Below, piece by piece: positions 25,560 to 34,401 of a stretch of 55,614 nucleotides of DNA. The DNA is taken from NCBI GenBank assembly GCA_003649205.1, contig QMRC01000012.1, positions 1-55,614 on the forward strand. Reading direction: 5' to 3'. Under the pieces are notes generated by a model. That model saw only the letters and a program-made list of their open reading frames with translations. It made no database searches and was not told the origin of the DNA. The position numbers and the translations under genes were made by a program. This stretch comes from Thermoprotei archaeon (lineage in GTDB: Archaea; Thermoproteota; Thermoprotei; Thermoproteales; B15-G16). Each line of letters begins with the position of its first letter. Position 1 is the first letter of the stretch.

Positions 25560-26456
25560 CTATTTCCTCAACTTACTCAGTACTTCCTTTATCCCCTCAG
25601 CTATTACAGGTGCAACAGTTACCTTACTGTATGGTGTTGGTATCGTATCTGTAGCTATTATGTGATCTACTCCAGCAGACTTCATTTTCTCAATAGCTTC
25701 ACCAACGAATATTCCGTGAGCGCAAGCAGCTACTACTGATGTAGCTCCTTGCCTCTTAACCTCCCTAGCTGCTAGAGCTATCGTGCCACCAGTAGCTATT
25801 ATGTCATCAATAATTATGACATCTCTTCCCTGTACGGAGAGAGATTTTGGTTTTGCTGTAACCTCACCAGTTATTCTATCCCTACTCTTCTCAATGTAAT
25901 CGTAATCAACACCAAGTACCTCAGCAACTAACTTAGCTCTCCATAGAGCACCCATATCAGGTGCTAGTACGAGGGGTTTCCTAAGCCTTAACTCTCTCTG
26001 TATGTACTCTGCGAGTAACTTCATTGAGGTAACATCTAGTGTAGGTATGTTCACTACCTGTAAGCTCTCTCGTTTATGGACGTCAACAGTGATTATTGCA
26101 TCAGCACCACAGCTCTCAATACATTTGAGTACTGTCTTTACACTAATTGCCTCACCTTCTCTGAACCTCTTATCCTGTCTAGCATATGCTAGGTACGGAA
26201 TGACTGCAATAACAGATCTAGCACCTAGGTCCTTAGCTGTATCGATCATCAGCAGTAACTCTACTAGATGTTTGTCCTGTGGGTAGTAGAGTGATTGAAC
26301 AATAACGATATCCTCCCCCTTGATATCTCTTGGATACCTGATGTACGATTCACCGTCAGGAAATACCTTGTGCTCTACATCCATGTACGTAGTCTGTAGG
26401 TGTGAAGCTACTTTGATTGCGAGTTCTCTTGATGCTGGACCACCAACCACAATCAT
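25560..26456 (-). CDS. prs: Ribose-phosphate pyrophosphokinase (PRPP synthetase)
   Basis: This 298-residue enzyme makes PRPP from ribose-5-phosphate and ATP. The motifs are FPDGESYIRYP, the ATP-binding YARQDKRFREGEAIS near residue 95, VDVHKRE for the metal, APDMGALWRAK and the PRPP loop VIIIDDIIATGGTI around residues 212-226. The length is that of archaeal enzymes. PRPP is the shared precursor for purines, pyrimidines, NAD and, through CobT partners, cobalamin base activation. It is the last of three minus-strand genes after the CARF-like regulator and an unknown gene. Confidence 0.95.
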   Translation of the reverse strand: MIVVGGPASRELAIKVASHLQTTYMDVEHKVFPDGESYIRYPRDIKGEDIVIVQSLYYPQDKHLVELLLMIDTAKDLGARSVIAVIPYLAYARQDKRFREGEAISVKTVLKCIESCGADAIITVDVHKRESLQVVNIPTLDVTSMKLLAEYIQRELRLRKPLVLAPDMGALWRAKLVAEVLGVDYDYIEKSRDRITGEVTAKPKSLSVQGRDVIIIDDIIATGGTIALAAREVKRQGATSVVAACAHGIFVGEAIEKMKSAGVDHIIATDTIPTPYSKVTVAPVIAEGIKEVLSKLRK

Positions 26457-26519
26457 AGTAAGTCCCCAGCAAAGCTCTAGTGGTGACTTACGATATTTGT
26501 ACTTTAGTCGTTGATGCCC

Positions 26520-27344
26520 TCATAGCTCGAGAGGTGTTGCTTGTTGTAGAACGGACTCAATAATCTCCTTCACGAAATTGAACCTCGTAATTAGCTCAGT
26601 TAGCAACGTATCTATCTTCATCTCTACAAGATCGACTACCTGATAACGTGAGAAGCTAATGGATCCTCTTTGGTAAAAGGTCTTAACTACAACAACCGGG
26701 AAGTAGATCAACTCCTTACCCAGTACAATGTAGTGCTGCGTCTCAGGTCGAATACCCAATTGATCAAGTATCATCTTAATTAGCCACAGCTTACTCCTCT
26801 TCTCAAGACCTTCACCTGCTACACCATGTAGTAGTGCTAGTGGTGGTAGGAATACTGAAGCTAGTAGTGACGAGATGGTGCTGAATTTACTACCTTCTTC
26901 TGAGGACTTAGACTCTAGTTCAGAGAGCTTAACCTCGATACTTCTTCTAAGGTCTAGGAAACCATAGAGAATGTACTCAGCATCTAAGTACTGTGGCTCA
27001 GCAATAGCTTCAAAGCTATGTCCACCAATTATACCGTAACTTCGCTTATGCTTCAAGATCTTTGAATTCAATACGTAAATACGCTCAAGGTCAAGTCTAC
27101 GAAAAATCTCATTAGCTATCAAAGCATTGACAGCAATCTTCCTCTCAACTCTAAATGAAATCCCCTCAGCAACGTAATCAATTAGGTAGTACGGTATCCA
27201 CAGCAACCAAGCACAAGCCCTCAACCTTAGTAAGAGAGCATCCCTAGCAATCCTCGCAGCCTTAAGAACCCCCTTCTCATCAATCTTCTTCAACTTAGGG
27301 ACGACATACGAGACAGCTTTCGTACTCAAACTACCACCTAACAC
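26520..27344 (-). CDS. Hypothetical protein between prs and the CARF-like regulator
   Basis: This 274-residue protein has one or two possible membrane-associated stretches (ACAWLLWIPYYLIDYV near residue 45; SLLASVFLPPLALLHGVAG near residue 165). A basic helical N-terminus and a beta-rich middle (YGIIGGHSFEAIAEPQYL) are seen. No family was recognised. It starts 39 bases after the end of the CARF-like gene and lies 63 bases upstream of prs, so the three may be co-transcribed. Function is unknown. Confidence 0.55.
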   Translation of the reverse strand: MLGGSLSTKAVSYVVPKLKKIDEKGVLKAARIARDALLLRLRACAWLLWIPYYLIDYVAEGISFRVERKIAVNALIANEIFRRLDLERIYVLNSKILKHKRSYGIIGGHSFEAIAEPQYLDAEYILYGFLDLRRSIEVKLSELESKSSEEGSKFSTISSLLASVFLPPLALLHGVAGEGLEKRSKLWLIKMILDQLGIRPETQHYIVLGKELIYFPVVVVKTFYQRGSISFSRYQVVDLVEMKIDTLLTELITRFNFVKEIIESVLQQATPLEL

Positions 27345-27383
27345 TAGTACGCTACAATGGGTAATAAATTGTAAGCTTAGGAA

Positions 27384-28214
27384 CTACGGAAGTAACCTAA
27401 CGATGAACCTACCTAAGTCAGTCAACATGATAGCTCTGGTCTTACCCGTGAAGATCTTCCTAACTAAACCTTTTCTTTCAAGTGAATCTATGCATCGACT
27501 AAAGGCACTCCTAACACTTGAATCCTCAGAACTAAACCCAACAAGCTCTATAACATCTCTAATAGCTCTAACAACCCCACCCACCTCATCTACCTTCTTC
27601 AAAATCTTCCTCTCTAAATCCGTTAAGTCACCTAGCTTAAACGATGGTATTGTGAAGAGGATAATACTTGGTCTATCTGAAGACCTCACAACACTTCGTT
27701 CCTTAAGTAAGGTCACAATATCGCGAGATGATACAATGGAATTACTGAATCTATTGACTAGAAATGAGATCTCATCACCTCCTTCAGCTCTTGAGTAGAG
27801 CACAGTAACAGATCTCCTAAGCGCGGCGAAGATACAACTAGCAATTATCGACTCCTTAGTTGCTGAGGAGATGTCTATCACTAGCTCAGTACCGTACCTA
27901 CCAACTTCTTCCCTATTGTAGATAAAGGTTAGGTACTTCAGGACAGAATGTATAGACCTAGTATTTACCTTAGCTACAACTGGATTCAGTAACTTAACCC
28001 TCCTAGCGACCTCTCTAGCATTTTCACGAGAGATCCTACCAAATCTATCACTTGTTCTATCACATACTACGTATATTCTCCGAATAGGTACCTCCTTGAG
28101 TAAGTACTCGATAACTTCAGTAACTCTCCTAACCTCAGTCGTAACGAAACAGCACAACAGTATTGATCTTGAAGCGCTAACACCCATCATTGAATTCGCT
28201 ATGTGAAAAAGCAA
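27384..28214 (-). CDS. CARF-like N-terminal domain with winged-helix C-terminal domain (putative regulator)
   Basis: This 276-residue protein has residues 15-165 forming a Rossmann-like domain: SILLCCFVTTEVRRVTEVIEY, IRRIYVVCDRTSD, and LVIDISSATKESIIASC, where the DxTxGTK-like loop of CARF domains would be. Residues 195-276 form a winged helix (LERKILKKVDEVGGVVR, then GLVRKIFTGKTRAIML). This is the architecture of Csa3- or DUF6293-type transcription regulators that may sense cyclic oligonucleotides. No CRISPR array or cas gene is present in the window. Confidence 0.65.
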   Translation of the reverse strand: MLFHIANSMMGVSASRSILLCCFVTTEVRRVTEVIEYLLKEVPIRRIYVVCDRTSDRFGRISRENAREVARRVKLLNPVVAKVNTRSIHSVLKYLTFIYNREEVGRYGTELVIDISSATKESIIASCIFAALRRSVTVLYSRAEGGDEISFLVNRFSNSIVSSRDIVTLLKERSVVRSSDRPSIILFTIPSFKLGDLTDLERKILKKVDEVGGVVRAIRDVIELVGFSSEDSSVRSAFSRCIDSLERKGLVRKIFTGKTRAIMLTDLGRFIVRLLP

Positions 28215-28417
28215 CTAATATCTCAATAACTATTGCTTGCTTACTCTCGAAAGTACATTGACTTCACTTCGTCGGTGAACCCCGTAAGTAGAGGGTTGAG
28301 TGAAAGTACGTACCGTAACAAGTAGTGGAGTACTTAGATATGCATCAGTTACATACCGTGTGTACTTTCCTAAGCAATAAGTTCCTCTACACAACCTAGT
28401 TTTGGGGTACCTAACCT

Positions 28418-29416
28418 GTGTTTCCAAAAGATGACATTGAGAGGGTGCTGGAGAAACTTAGGAAGATGTATCTTGGTTCAGGGTCCAGTACTAGGTCGGT
28501 GTATCCAGTACTGAGGATTGGTTATGGTTTTGTTATTAGGGGGTTACCTATTGAGTTAAGTAATTTTAAGGTCTTTAAGCCACGAAGTCATCCCTACTAC
28601 TTAATTACAGTAGATGCTTCGCTCAAGACATTATTTGATTGTGGTGCGTATAGAGTTATCGAAGCTAAGTTATCATTTGGTATTTGGCGTGGTAGAGAAC
28701 GTATTTGTAGTCCTAAGGTACTTCTCAAGAGGATTAGCGTTGTACCTTCGAGAGATGCTGCTTTTGAGTGGTTGCTCAGGATTGAGCTAGAGACATTGCT
28801 CAAGACAATTGATGAGCTTTCACCTAGTAAACTGGATATATGTCTACTCGATAGAGCACTTGTCTGTCCACCTACCTACAGCGATAAGACTCGCTCTCTC
28901 TTCACTGAGTTCATATCTAATCTCGTCAAGAGGGGTATTACTGTTGTTGGTCTCTCTAAATCAACTCAGTTAAGGGTATCTACTGGTGAATCACTCATAG
29001 GGTATCTACTGCACCTCAGTTCTAGGAGTGAAGAGCTTAGGTATTCACGATGGGTGTACTACCCTGTCTTTAGTAGTAGATTACTACCTCCTTGGTACTA
29101 CGGTGATATAGCTATTGTCAAGCTTGATCCCGATTCCGAACATGCTTTTAGAATGGATTTCGTACTCTCTTCAGGACCTACTTTAGATGATATTGTTGAG
29201 GAATTAGCTTACTTAGTTGACCCTGTTACTCCAGGTTATCCTTACCCTCTACGTTGTGTTCACGAAGAATCTAGGTTCTCCAGGAGTGAGGTTGAGATTG
29301 ATCGCCTTAAATTTCTCGAGAAGCTTAGAGAGTATAATTTACTTGAGTACTTTCTCTCTGATGTCAGGTCAACTTCCTTTAGGAGTACATACCTGCTTAA
29401 GAGGGAGCTTGAGTGA
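28418..29416 (+). CDS. nurA: NurA-like nuclease
   Basis: This 332-residue protein carries the NurA pattern: YLITVDASLKTL near residue 65 with the catalytic Asp, LDICLLDRALVCPPT with the second acidic centre, and GYPYPLRCVHEESRFSRSEV near the C-terminus where family members have a conserved His/Asp segment. NurA is a 5'-3' nuclease that forms a ring on the HerA ATPase and resects DNA ends in archaeal recombination repair. The next gene is a HerA-like ATPase overlapping by 4 bases, which strongly supports the call. GTG start. Confidence 0.8.
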   Translation: MFPKDDIERVLEKLRKMYLGSGSSTRSVYPVLRIGYGFVIRGLPIELSNFKVFKPRSHPYYLITVDASLKTLFDCGAYRVIEAKLSFGIWRGRERICSPKVLLKRISVVPSRDAAFEWLLRIELETLLKTIDELSPSKLDICLLDRALVCPPTYSDKTRSLFTEFISNLVKRGITVVGLSKSTQLRVSTGESLIGYLLHLSSRSEELRYSRWVYYPVFSSRLLPPWYYGDIAIVKLDPDSEHAFRMDFVLSSGPTLDDIVEELAYLVDPVTPGYPYPLRCVHEESRFSRSEVEIDRLKFLEKLREYNLLEYFLSDVRSTSFRSTYLLKRELE

Positions 29417-31044
29417 GGAAGCTAGGTGTCGTCATTGATGTTAATGGGTTGAAGATTAAGTTTCGCATTAGTGAAGGTGCTGTGGTTGAGCGTGGTCAAT
29501 TGTGTAAGGTAGTCTCTAATGGCGTTAAGTACGTACTCAAGGTTGTTGACTTTAGACCTGAGACACTACTCTCAACAGCTGAAATCGCTAGACTGAGCAA
29601 GAGAGTAGACTACGAGGAAGCTGAGTTAGATCTAGTGTATGACGGTGTTAGGATCTTCAATACCGCAATAGCAACCCTCGTATGTGAGATCTCTGACGAC
29701 GGTACTGTACACAAGCCACTATCTTCACCACCACTATTTTCAGAGGTGTACGAAGTTGATGAGAATGACCTTAAGCAACTTAACCTCAGTAGTGGTGACC
29801 TAGCTATAGGTACTGTTAGATTGGGGAGAAGAGCAACAAGCATACCGGTCACCCTCAACGGAAGTAAGGCCTTTCCACACCATGTGCTTATATGTGCAGC
29901 AACTGGTGGGGGTAAGACTAATTTAGCTAAGGTACTATCACTAGCCGTCATGAATGCTAACGAGAATTCAGGAGAGCGGAAGTACTCACTCATTGTATTC
30001 GATTGTGAAGCTGAGTACTTCGACGGTGGTGATCCCAGTCACCTAGGTCTAGTGCACTCACCTCTATCAGAGAAATGGCTATACCTCATCAGCAACAGAG
30101 TTTCTAGACCATGCAAGCTCAAGTATGTATTCAGGTACGGTAGAGTTGAGGTCGAGAGATACATCGAAGCACACCCACTAGCAATACCGTATAGCGAACT
30201 GAGACCAGAAGACATGGTACTTACAGGTGACTTCACACCAGCACAAGAGGAACTTATGTGGCTTGCGTGGAAGGTAAAGGAAAGTGATTGGTTAAGTTTC
30301 TTACTAAATTCAGCACCAGACACAATATTTTGTGTACTAAGGAAGGAAGTACATAAGAACACGATACTTACACTGAAGAGAAAGCTCAAGTACTTCCTGG
30401 GACATGGAGAAGTCTTTAGACAGGAAACAGAACACAACCTCATCCCCACTCTACTAGAGAAGATAGCTGAGGGAAAGGTAGTACTAATCGAGGTAACACA
30501 TCTATCAGAAGGTGAGGAGAAGCTACTCGCCACAGTAATTGCTAGTAGGATATTCAAGTTTTACGAGGGTACTAGAAAGAGGAAACCAGATACCTGGATT
30601 CGGCTACCTACGGTAGGTATCTTAGTTGAGGAAGCACACAGGTACCTCTCGAAAGAACTAGCAGAAAGGTATCGCGAAAACATATTTTCAGTAATTGCGA
30701 AGAGAGGTAGAAAGTACAGGGTAGGATTAATACTCATTACACAGATGCCTGGTGAACTACATGAAACAGTAATAAGGCAAAGCCTCACTAAGATCATACT
30801 ACCACTACCAACGAAACCAGATTACAGCAAGGTAATACACTACAGTCCATACCTCGATGAGTCTGAGAACGAGATAAAGACTCTAGAGAGAGGAGAGGCT
30901 CTAGTTGTTAGCACACCTTCAGGATATAGATTTGCTGTACCAGTTAAGGTGTATAGGTTTGAGGACTTAGTACTAGATCAGTTAAATGCTGAGATTAAGC
31001 TGAGAGAGTTAATGAAGGCACCACTCTACTCGCAATCTAGTTAA
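29413..31044 (+). CDS. herA: HerA-like DNA translocase ATPase
   Basis: This 543-residue ATPase of the HerA/FtsK superfamily has an N-terminal barrel-like domain up to about residue 145. Walker A is AATGGGKTNLAK near residue 158, Walker B VGILVEEAHRYLS near residue 400, and an Arg/Gln segment follows (VIAKRGRKYRVGLILITQMP). With NurA it forms a bipolar DNA end-processing machine. GTG start overlaps the nurA stop. The plus strand changes from G/T-rich to A/C-rich along the gene. The sensor sequence is that of the crenarchaeal HerA set, but an uncharacterised paralogue cannot be excluded. Confidence 0.85.
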   Translation: MRKLGVVIDVNGLKIKFRISEGAVVERGQLCKVVSNGVKYVLKVVDFRPETLLSTAEIARLSKRVDYEEAELDLVYDGVRIFNTAIATLVCEISDDGTVHKPLSSPPLFSEVYEVDENDLKQLNLSSGDLAIGTVRLGRRATSIPVTLNGSKAFPHHVLICAATGGGKTNLAKVLSLAVMNANENSGERKYSLIVFDCEAEYFDGGDPSHLGLVHSPLSEKWLYLISNRVSRPCKLKYVFRYGRVEVERYIEAHPLAIPYSELRPEDMVLTGDFTPAQEELMWLAWKVKESDWLSFLLNSAPDTIFCVLRKEVHKNTILTLKRKLKYFLGHGEVFRQETEHNLIPTLLEKIAEGKVVLIEVTHLSEGEEKLLATVIASRIFKFYEGTRKRKPDTWIRLPTVGILVEEAHRYLSKELAERYRENIFSVIAKRGRKYRVGLILITQMPGELHETVIRQSLTKIILPLPTKPDYSKVIHYSPYLDESENEIKTLERGEALVVSTPSGYRFAVPVKVYRFEDLVLDQLNAEIKLRELMKAPLYSQSS

Positions 31045-31093
31045 TTCTTGAACACCCTAAATTGAGAAAGTAACTAGGTACTACGGAGTTAAC

Positions 31094-31510
31094 ATGTTGA
31101 ACAGAGAAGAATCTACAGTGAAGATACTTGATGAATGTCTTGAAAGAGCTAAACATGAAGTTAAGAGAATGAGGTATGTTAGGGTACTCGTACCTAGGTA
31201 CGAGATAATTGAGGTATTACCTGAGGAGCTTGATTTAGGTAATGAGCTTGTTATTGAAGCTATCTTCAAGCCCCTGGTCAAGAGGAGAAGTGAGAGATAC
31301 AGGTTGAAGAGGGAATTGGATGAGTTATGGAGGAGAGATGTCGTCAAGTACCTTTCTCACGACAATGTCGTTGTAGTTGGTAAAGGTATGAAAGTTGTGA
31401 AGTGTTTAGATCAAGACTGTAGGTCATGTAGGTACTATGAGCTGTGTAGAGGTGCTTTAAAGGATTTCACTCAGGAAGTTAAGTATGCTAAATGCAATGT
31501 GAATACCTAG
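31094..31510 (+). CDS. Hypothetical protein with C-terminal Cys cluster downstream of herA
   Basis: This 138-residue charged protein follows herA by 49 bases. Most of it is helical and basic (RRSERYRLKRELDELWRRD). The C-terminus holds four cysteines, CLDQDCRSCRYYELC (C-x4-C-x2-C-x5-C), which could bind zinc or an Fe-S cluster. The position suggests a link to DNA repair, but there is no recognised domain. The last 54 bases overlap the 3' end of the convergent prepilin peptidase gene. Confidence 0.55.
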   Translation: MLNREESTVKILDECLERAKHEVKRMRYVRVLVPRYEIIEVLPEELDLGNELVIEAIFKPLVKRRSERYRLKRELDELWRRDVVKYLSHDNVVVVGKGMKVVKCLDQDCRSCRYYELCRGALKDFTQEVKYAKCNVNT

Positions 31511-32245
31511 GAATCTATAGAGTACATACCCGATAGTTATGTAGACTATCATCGGGACACCATACATAACGAGTACTTCGTCATCTCTCCCAAGTAGTCC
31601 CCTCTCAAGTGCTTGCTTCACTTCCTCTGCTAACTTATCCTGATCTTCAATCCTAATACTCAGTAGGTACCTCTTCTTTTCTTCGGCTGGTAGCTCAACG
31701 AGAAAGTACTTGAAGTGTTCAGATAGGTACTTACTCACTGGTACGTAGTATGATGTGAGAAAGAGCATAGCCTTGGTAAAGACATCTGCATTCGGTGCGA
31801 AGGTTCGGCGTCTCTTGAAGATCCAGACTACATTTCGAAGTACTACATATGGTATTAACGTTATGGCGGTTACGAGAACAGCATTTATCAATACAACTAC
31901 AGGTGTTGCTTCGAGACATGTTAGGAGAATGTAGCTGATTTCCATAGTCTTAGGTATGTTCTCTGGTAGTACTAGAGCTAGTATAGCTAGCGCCTTAGCG
32001 TCTGCTCCCCCCATGATTTGTGCGAGGTATATCGCTAACGATAGTAGTAGTCCAAATACTGTGGCAATTACCTTCGTTAAGTAGGGACTAGAGATTAAGT
32101 CAAGTACTAAGACAGGTACCGTTACGATAGCTGCGATCATCCATATTCTATCATCTATCTCCCGCGTCTTGATATCCTGTATAGACGCTACAATCAGTAA
32201 AATGAGGATTACCAGGTCCCTAATTTGATGGAGTAGTACGAACAT
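31457..32245 (-). CDS. Archaeal prepilin/preflagellin peptidase (PibD/FlaK family)
   Basis: This 262-residue polytopic membrane protease is an A24 aspartic peptidase. The two catalytic aspartates are visible: ASIQDIKTREIDD near residue 22 and the GxHyD motif MGGADAKALA near residue 78. It cuts class III signal peptides of archaellins, pilins and sugar-binding proteins at the membrane. Six or so hydrophobic segments are seen, with a charged cytosolic part near residues 165-215. No substrate genes are adjacent. Confidence 0.9.
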   Translation of the reverse strand: MFVLLHQIRDLVILILLIVASIQDIKTREIDDRIWMIAAIVTVPVLVLDLISSPYLTKVIATVFGLLLSLAIYLAQIMGGADAKALAILALVLPENIPKTMEISYILLTCLEATPVVVLINAVLVTAITLIPYVVLRNVVWIFKRRRTFAPNADVFTKAMLFLTSYYVPVSKYLSEHFKYFLVELPAEEKKRYLLSIRIEDQDKLAEEVKQALERGLLGRDDEVLVMYGVPMIVYITIGYVLYRFLGIHIAFSILNFLSEIL

Positions 32246-32300
32246 GTGACTTACGCCCTCCCAAAAGGTATTTAATGGTGTTTTTCGAAGTTATTCCCTG

Positions 32301-32353
32301 GTGATGATTCGCTGTCCCCACCCTGAGCGGTGAAGGGCCTCCCCCTTTACTGA
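32301..32353 (+). ncRNA. C/D box guide RNA at the end of a convergent gene
   Basis: The order is: box C GTGATGA, 15-nt guide ending CCCCACC, box D' CTGA, 3-nt spacer, C' GTGAAGG, 13-nt guide GCCTCCCCCTTTA, box D CTGA. The D' guide can pair with GGGGACAGC and the D guide with AAAGGGGGAGG, both like nearby parts of crenarchaeal 16S rRNA downstream of E. coli position 1240 (from memory). The RNA ends 1 base before the stop codon of the opposite-strand gene at 32355. Confidence 0.78.
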
Positions 32354-32354
32354 T

Positions 32355-32816
32355 CTACTCTTCCTGTTGCTCAATTATTACAGGTGAGATCTCTCTAGTT
32401 AACGTACTTAAGGAGTAAGCTACTCTACACAACTTCCCAAGTAACTCAAGCAACTTTGCCGAGACTTCAGGATAGCTCCTATGAACACCGATGTTCTCTA
32501 TCATGGAGGCTATGGCCTCTAGACAAGTAGCAACCTCCTTTAGACTACTTGTATATGTCTTAATGACGTACTCACTCTCTTCCTTTGACAGCGCTGAGTA
32601 GACGAGTGGTATAACTGACTTAACTCTAGACAACCAATAAGCAACATCATCAACTACCAAACCCATTACGTGGTACTTGGTATCTCTGGAGATGAGCGCT
32701 ATTGAGAGTAGTACTGTTGAAAGATCTTCGAGTTCCCTAACGTTTCCTCTAATAACTTCCTTAGCTACATTCCTTATGAAGTTAGCTAAGTCTCTACAGG
32801 AAACTACCGTCTCCAC
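32355..32816 (-). CDS. Hypothetical all-helical protein
   Basis: This 153-residue protein is entirely helical and slightly acidic, with no Cys motif and no membrane segment. A core stretch reads LEDLSTVLLSIALISRD, then VATCLEAIASMIENIG. The overlap of 13 bases with the next gene upstream suggests the two proteins are made together, perhaps as a complex. PhoU- or four-helix-bundle-like folds are possible but nothing in the sequence decides. Function is unknown. Confidence 0.55.
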   Translation of the reverse strand: METVVSCRDLANFIRNVAKEVIRGNVRELEDLSTVLLSIALISRDTKYHVMGLVVDDVAYWLSRVKSVIPLVYSALSKEESEYVIKTYTSSLKEVATCLEAIASMIENIGVHRSYPEVSAKLLELLGKLCRVAYSLSTLTREISPVIIEQQEE

Positions 32817-33124
32817 CTAACTTCTCTCCTCCTTCTCCTACCCATAGATATCATTGTGTAGAGCCTGACAACGTACTCCTTCAAATCCTCAATTATGCTA
32901 AGTAACTCATATATCCTCCTCTTCTCCTCCTCTGACATCGCAACCTCAAGAGCTTTCTTAAGCATACGCTCAGTAACGAGAAGCTCAAGGGCTAGGTTAC
33001 CTAGTTCATCAGGACTAACCCTCTCATACCCCTGAGAAATTAAGCTACGAAACCTACTCCTAACCCTCTCAATTCTCTGCTCACAGACAAAAACTATCCT
33101 TATCTCAGCAACATCAAAGCTCAT
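32804..33124 (-). CDS. Hypothetical helical protein with an Arg-rich tail
   Basis: This 106-residue protein is helical throughout (LGNLALELLVTERMLKKALE) and ends in the strongly basic GRRRRREVRWRR, which may bind nucleic acid or membrane lipids. It overlaps the following gene by 13 bases and follows a small membrane protein gene by 16 bases, so it belongs to a minus-strand operon that begins with the radical SAM and methyltransferase genes or nearer. No family was recognised. Confidence 0.55.
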   Translation of the reverse strand: MSFDVAEIRIVFVCEQRIERVRSRFRSLISQGYERVSPDELGNLALELLVTERMLKKALEVAMSEEEKRRIYELLSIIEDLKEYVVRLYTMISMGRRRRREVRWRR

Positions 33125-33140
33125 AGTGGACCCAGCTTCA

Positions 33141-33428
33141 CTAGGTTTGCGTCCTAGAGTAGATTAACTTTTTTCTCAAACACCTACTCAAGTACATACA
33201 GGTCAACTTGTACCAGAGGCATAGCCATAGACCAGCAAGAGCAAAAGCGATGAAGTGAACAAGTAATTTGAGGAATTTGCCGTGAGCTATATCAACTAGG
33301 TAATTCACCAGTACTAGAATACCCATGAGTAACGACCAAACACAGACTATTATCGCTATGAGAGGTACAGTATTCCTTAACCAGCTACGTGAACTCTCAT
33401 TAATAGGCTCGATATAATGGCTAGACAA
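33141..33428 (-). CDS. Small two-helix membrane protein
   Basis: This 95-residue protein has two clear membrane helices: about residues 20-42 (VPLIAIIVCVWSLLMGILVL) and 53-78 (LLVHFIAFALAGLWLCLWY), with basic ends. It starts within the last 52 bases of the GlcNAc-1-phosphate transferase-like gene in another frame. Such coupling suggests a membrane partner or accessory for that enzyme, but this is inference. Confidence 0.55.
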   Translation of the reverse strand: MSSHYIEPINESSRSWLRNTVPLIAIIVCVWSLLMGILVLVNYLVDIAHGKFLKLLVHFIAFALAGLWLCLWYKLTCMYLSRCLRKKLIYSRTQT

Positions 33429-34399
33429 CAGGAAACCACCTCAAGCACAGTAACTGATAGGACAATATCTCTCTCACATAGGGGACCCCTAGCTAAAATC
33501 AATCTAACTAAGGTCATTGGTGCTCTTGGATCGGGATTAGCCTCAATTACTCCATCATCTCTAACAACTGTAGGCCTTAAAGCTATTTTCCTCCTCTCTT
33601 TCAATCCCTTGACAGAAGTTATCACGTAGAATCCATTCATTATGTGAGGTAGTAAGGTAACTATTGTTGGGAACTCCATACCGAAGATAACTGCGTAAGC
33701 ACCTAGTGCTGCACCTACAGCTATTGTACCTACATCGCCATTGAAGACCTTAGCTGGGTACTTGTTGTAGGGTAGGTAACCAAGTAGTAGGCTAGCTAGC
33801 ATAAGTGCTACTAGAGCAGCATCGTACTTACCCAATATGGTGGCAGAGATCGCCAAGGAGGTAAATGCTAGACTACAGGTAATCGGCATGATACCATTCA
33901 TAACATCGAGCATATTAACAGCATTTGCTGGTACGGCAATTGCAAATGGTAGTAGTAACCAGTAAATTATCGTTAATCTCAACCTACCCACTATCGGTAG
34001 GACTGGTCTGCCCAAGGTATATAGACCTATGTAACCACCGTACAGAATTGGTAAGCATGCAAGTACAGTCGATATGACCTTTATTTCTGGTGACAGTACA
34101 TAGAGGTCATCAATTAGTCCAATACAGGCAGCAACGACAAATGTAAGGTAGAGTAGAGTGAGCTTCTTGATGAATACATGGTCTAGAAAGCCTACAAGTG
34201 CTAGTAAGTGAGCTACTAGCACTGTTGCTGTTAGCGATACCAAGAGGGCGGTACCTCCCATCTCTGGTACTAATGGTCTACCTGGTTTGTGCATGTCAGG
34301 AGCTAGTGCACCGAATCTCTTCATTACCTTGATTACCCGTGGTGTGACTACGTACGCTATGAGACCAGGTAGCAAGATGAGTAGTATTGAGGAGAGCAT
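33377..34399 (-). CDS. Polyprenyl-phosphate N-acetylglucosamine-1-phosphate transferase-like (GT4, MraY/AglH family)
   Basis: This protein of about 340 residues has ten or so membrane helices. Family landmarks are LGLIDDLYVL with the Asp pair, NAVNMLDVMNG for the catalytic site, and FNGDVGTIAVGAALGAYAVI. It transfers a sugar-phosphate from a UDP-sugar to dolichyl phosphate, the first membrane step in archaeal N-glycosylation. ATG at 34399 is preferred because GGTGAT precedes it; GTG at 34408 is an alternative. It starts just inside the 3' end of the deoxyhypusine synthase gene. Confidence 0.85.
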   Translation of the reverse strand: MLSSILLILLPGLIAYVVTPRVIKVMKRFGALAPDMHKPGRPLVPEMGGTALLVSLTATVLVAHLLALVGFLDHVFIKKLTLLYLTFVVAACIGLIDDLYVLSPEIKVISTVLACLPILYGGYIGLYTLGRPVLPIVGRLRLTIIYWLLLPFAIAVPANAVNMLDVMNGIMPITCSLAFTSLAISATILGKYDAALVALMLASLLLGYLPYNKYPAKVFNGDVGTIAVGAALGAYAVIFGMEFPTIVTLLPHIMNGFYVITSVKGLKERRKIALRPTVVRDDGVIEANPDPRAPMTLVRLILARGPLCERDIVLSVTVLEVVSCCLAIISSLLMRVHVAG

Positions 34400-34401
34400 T
34401 A

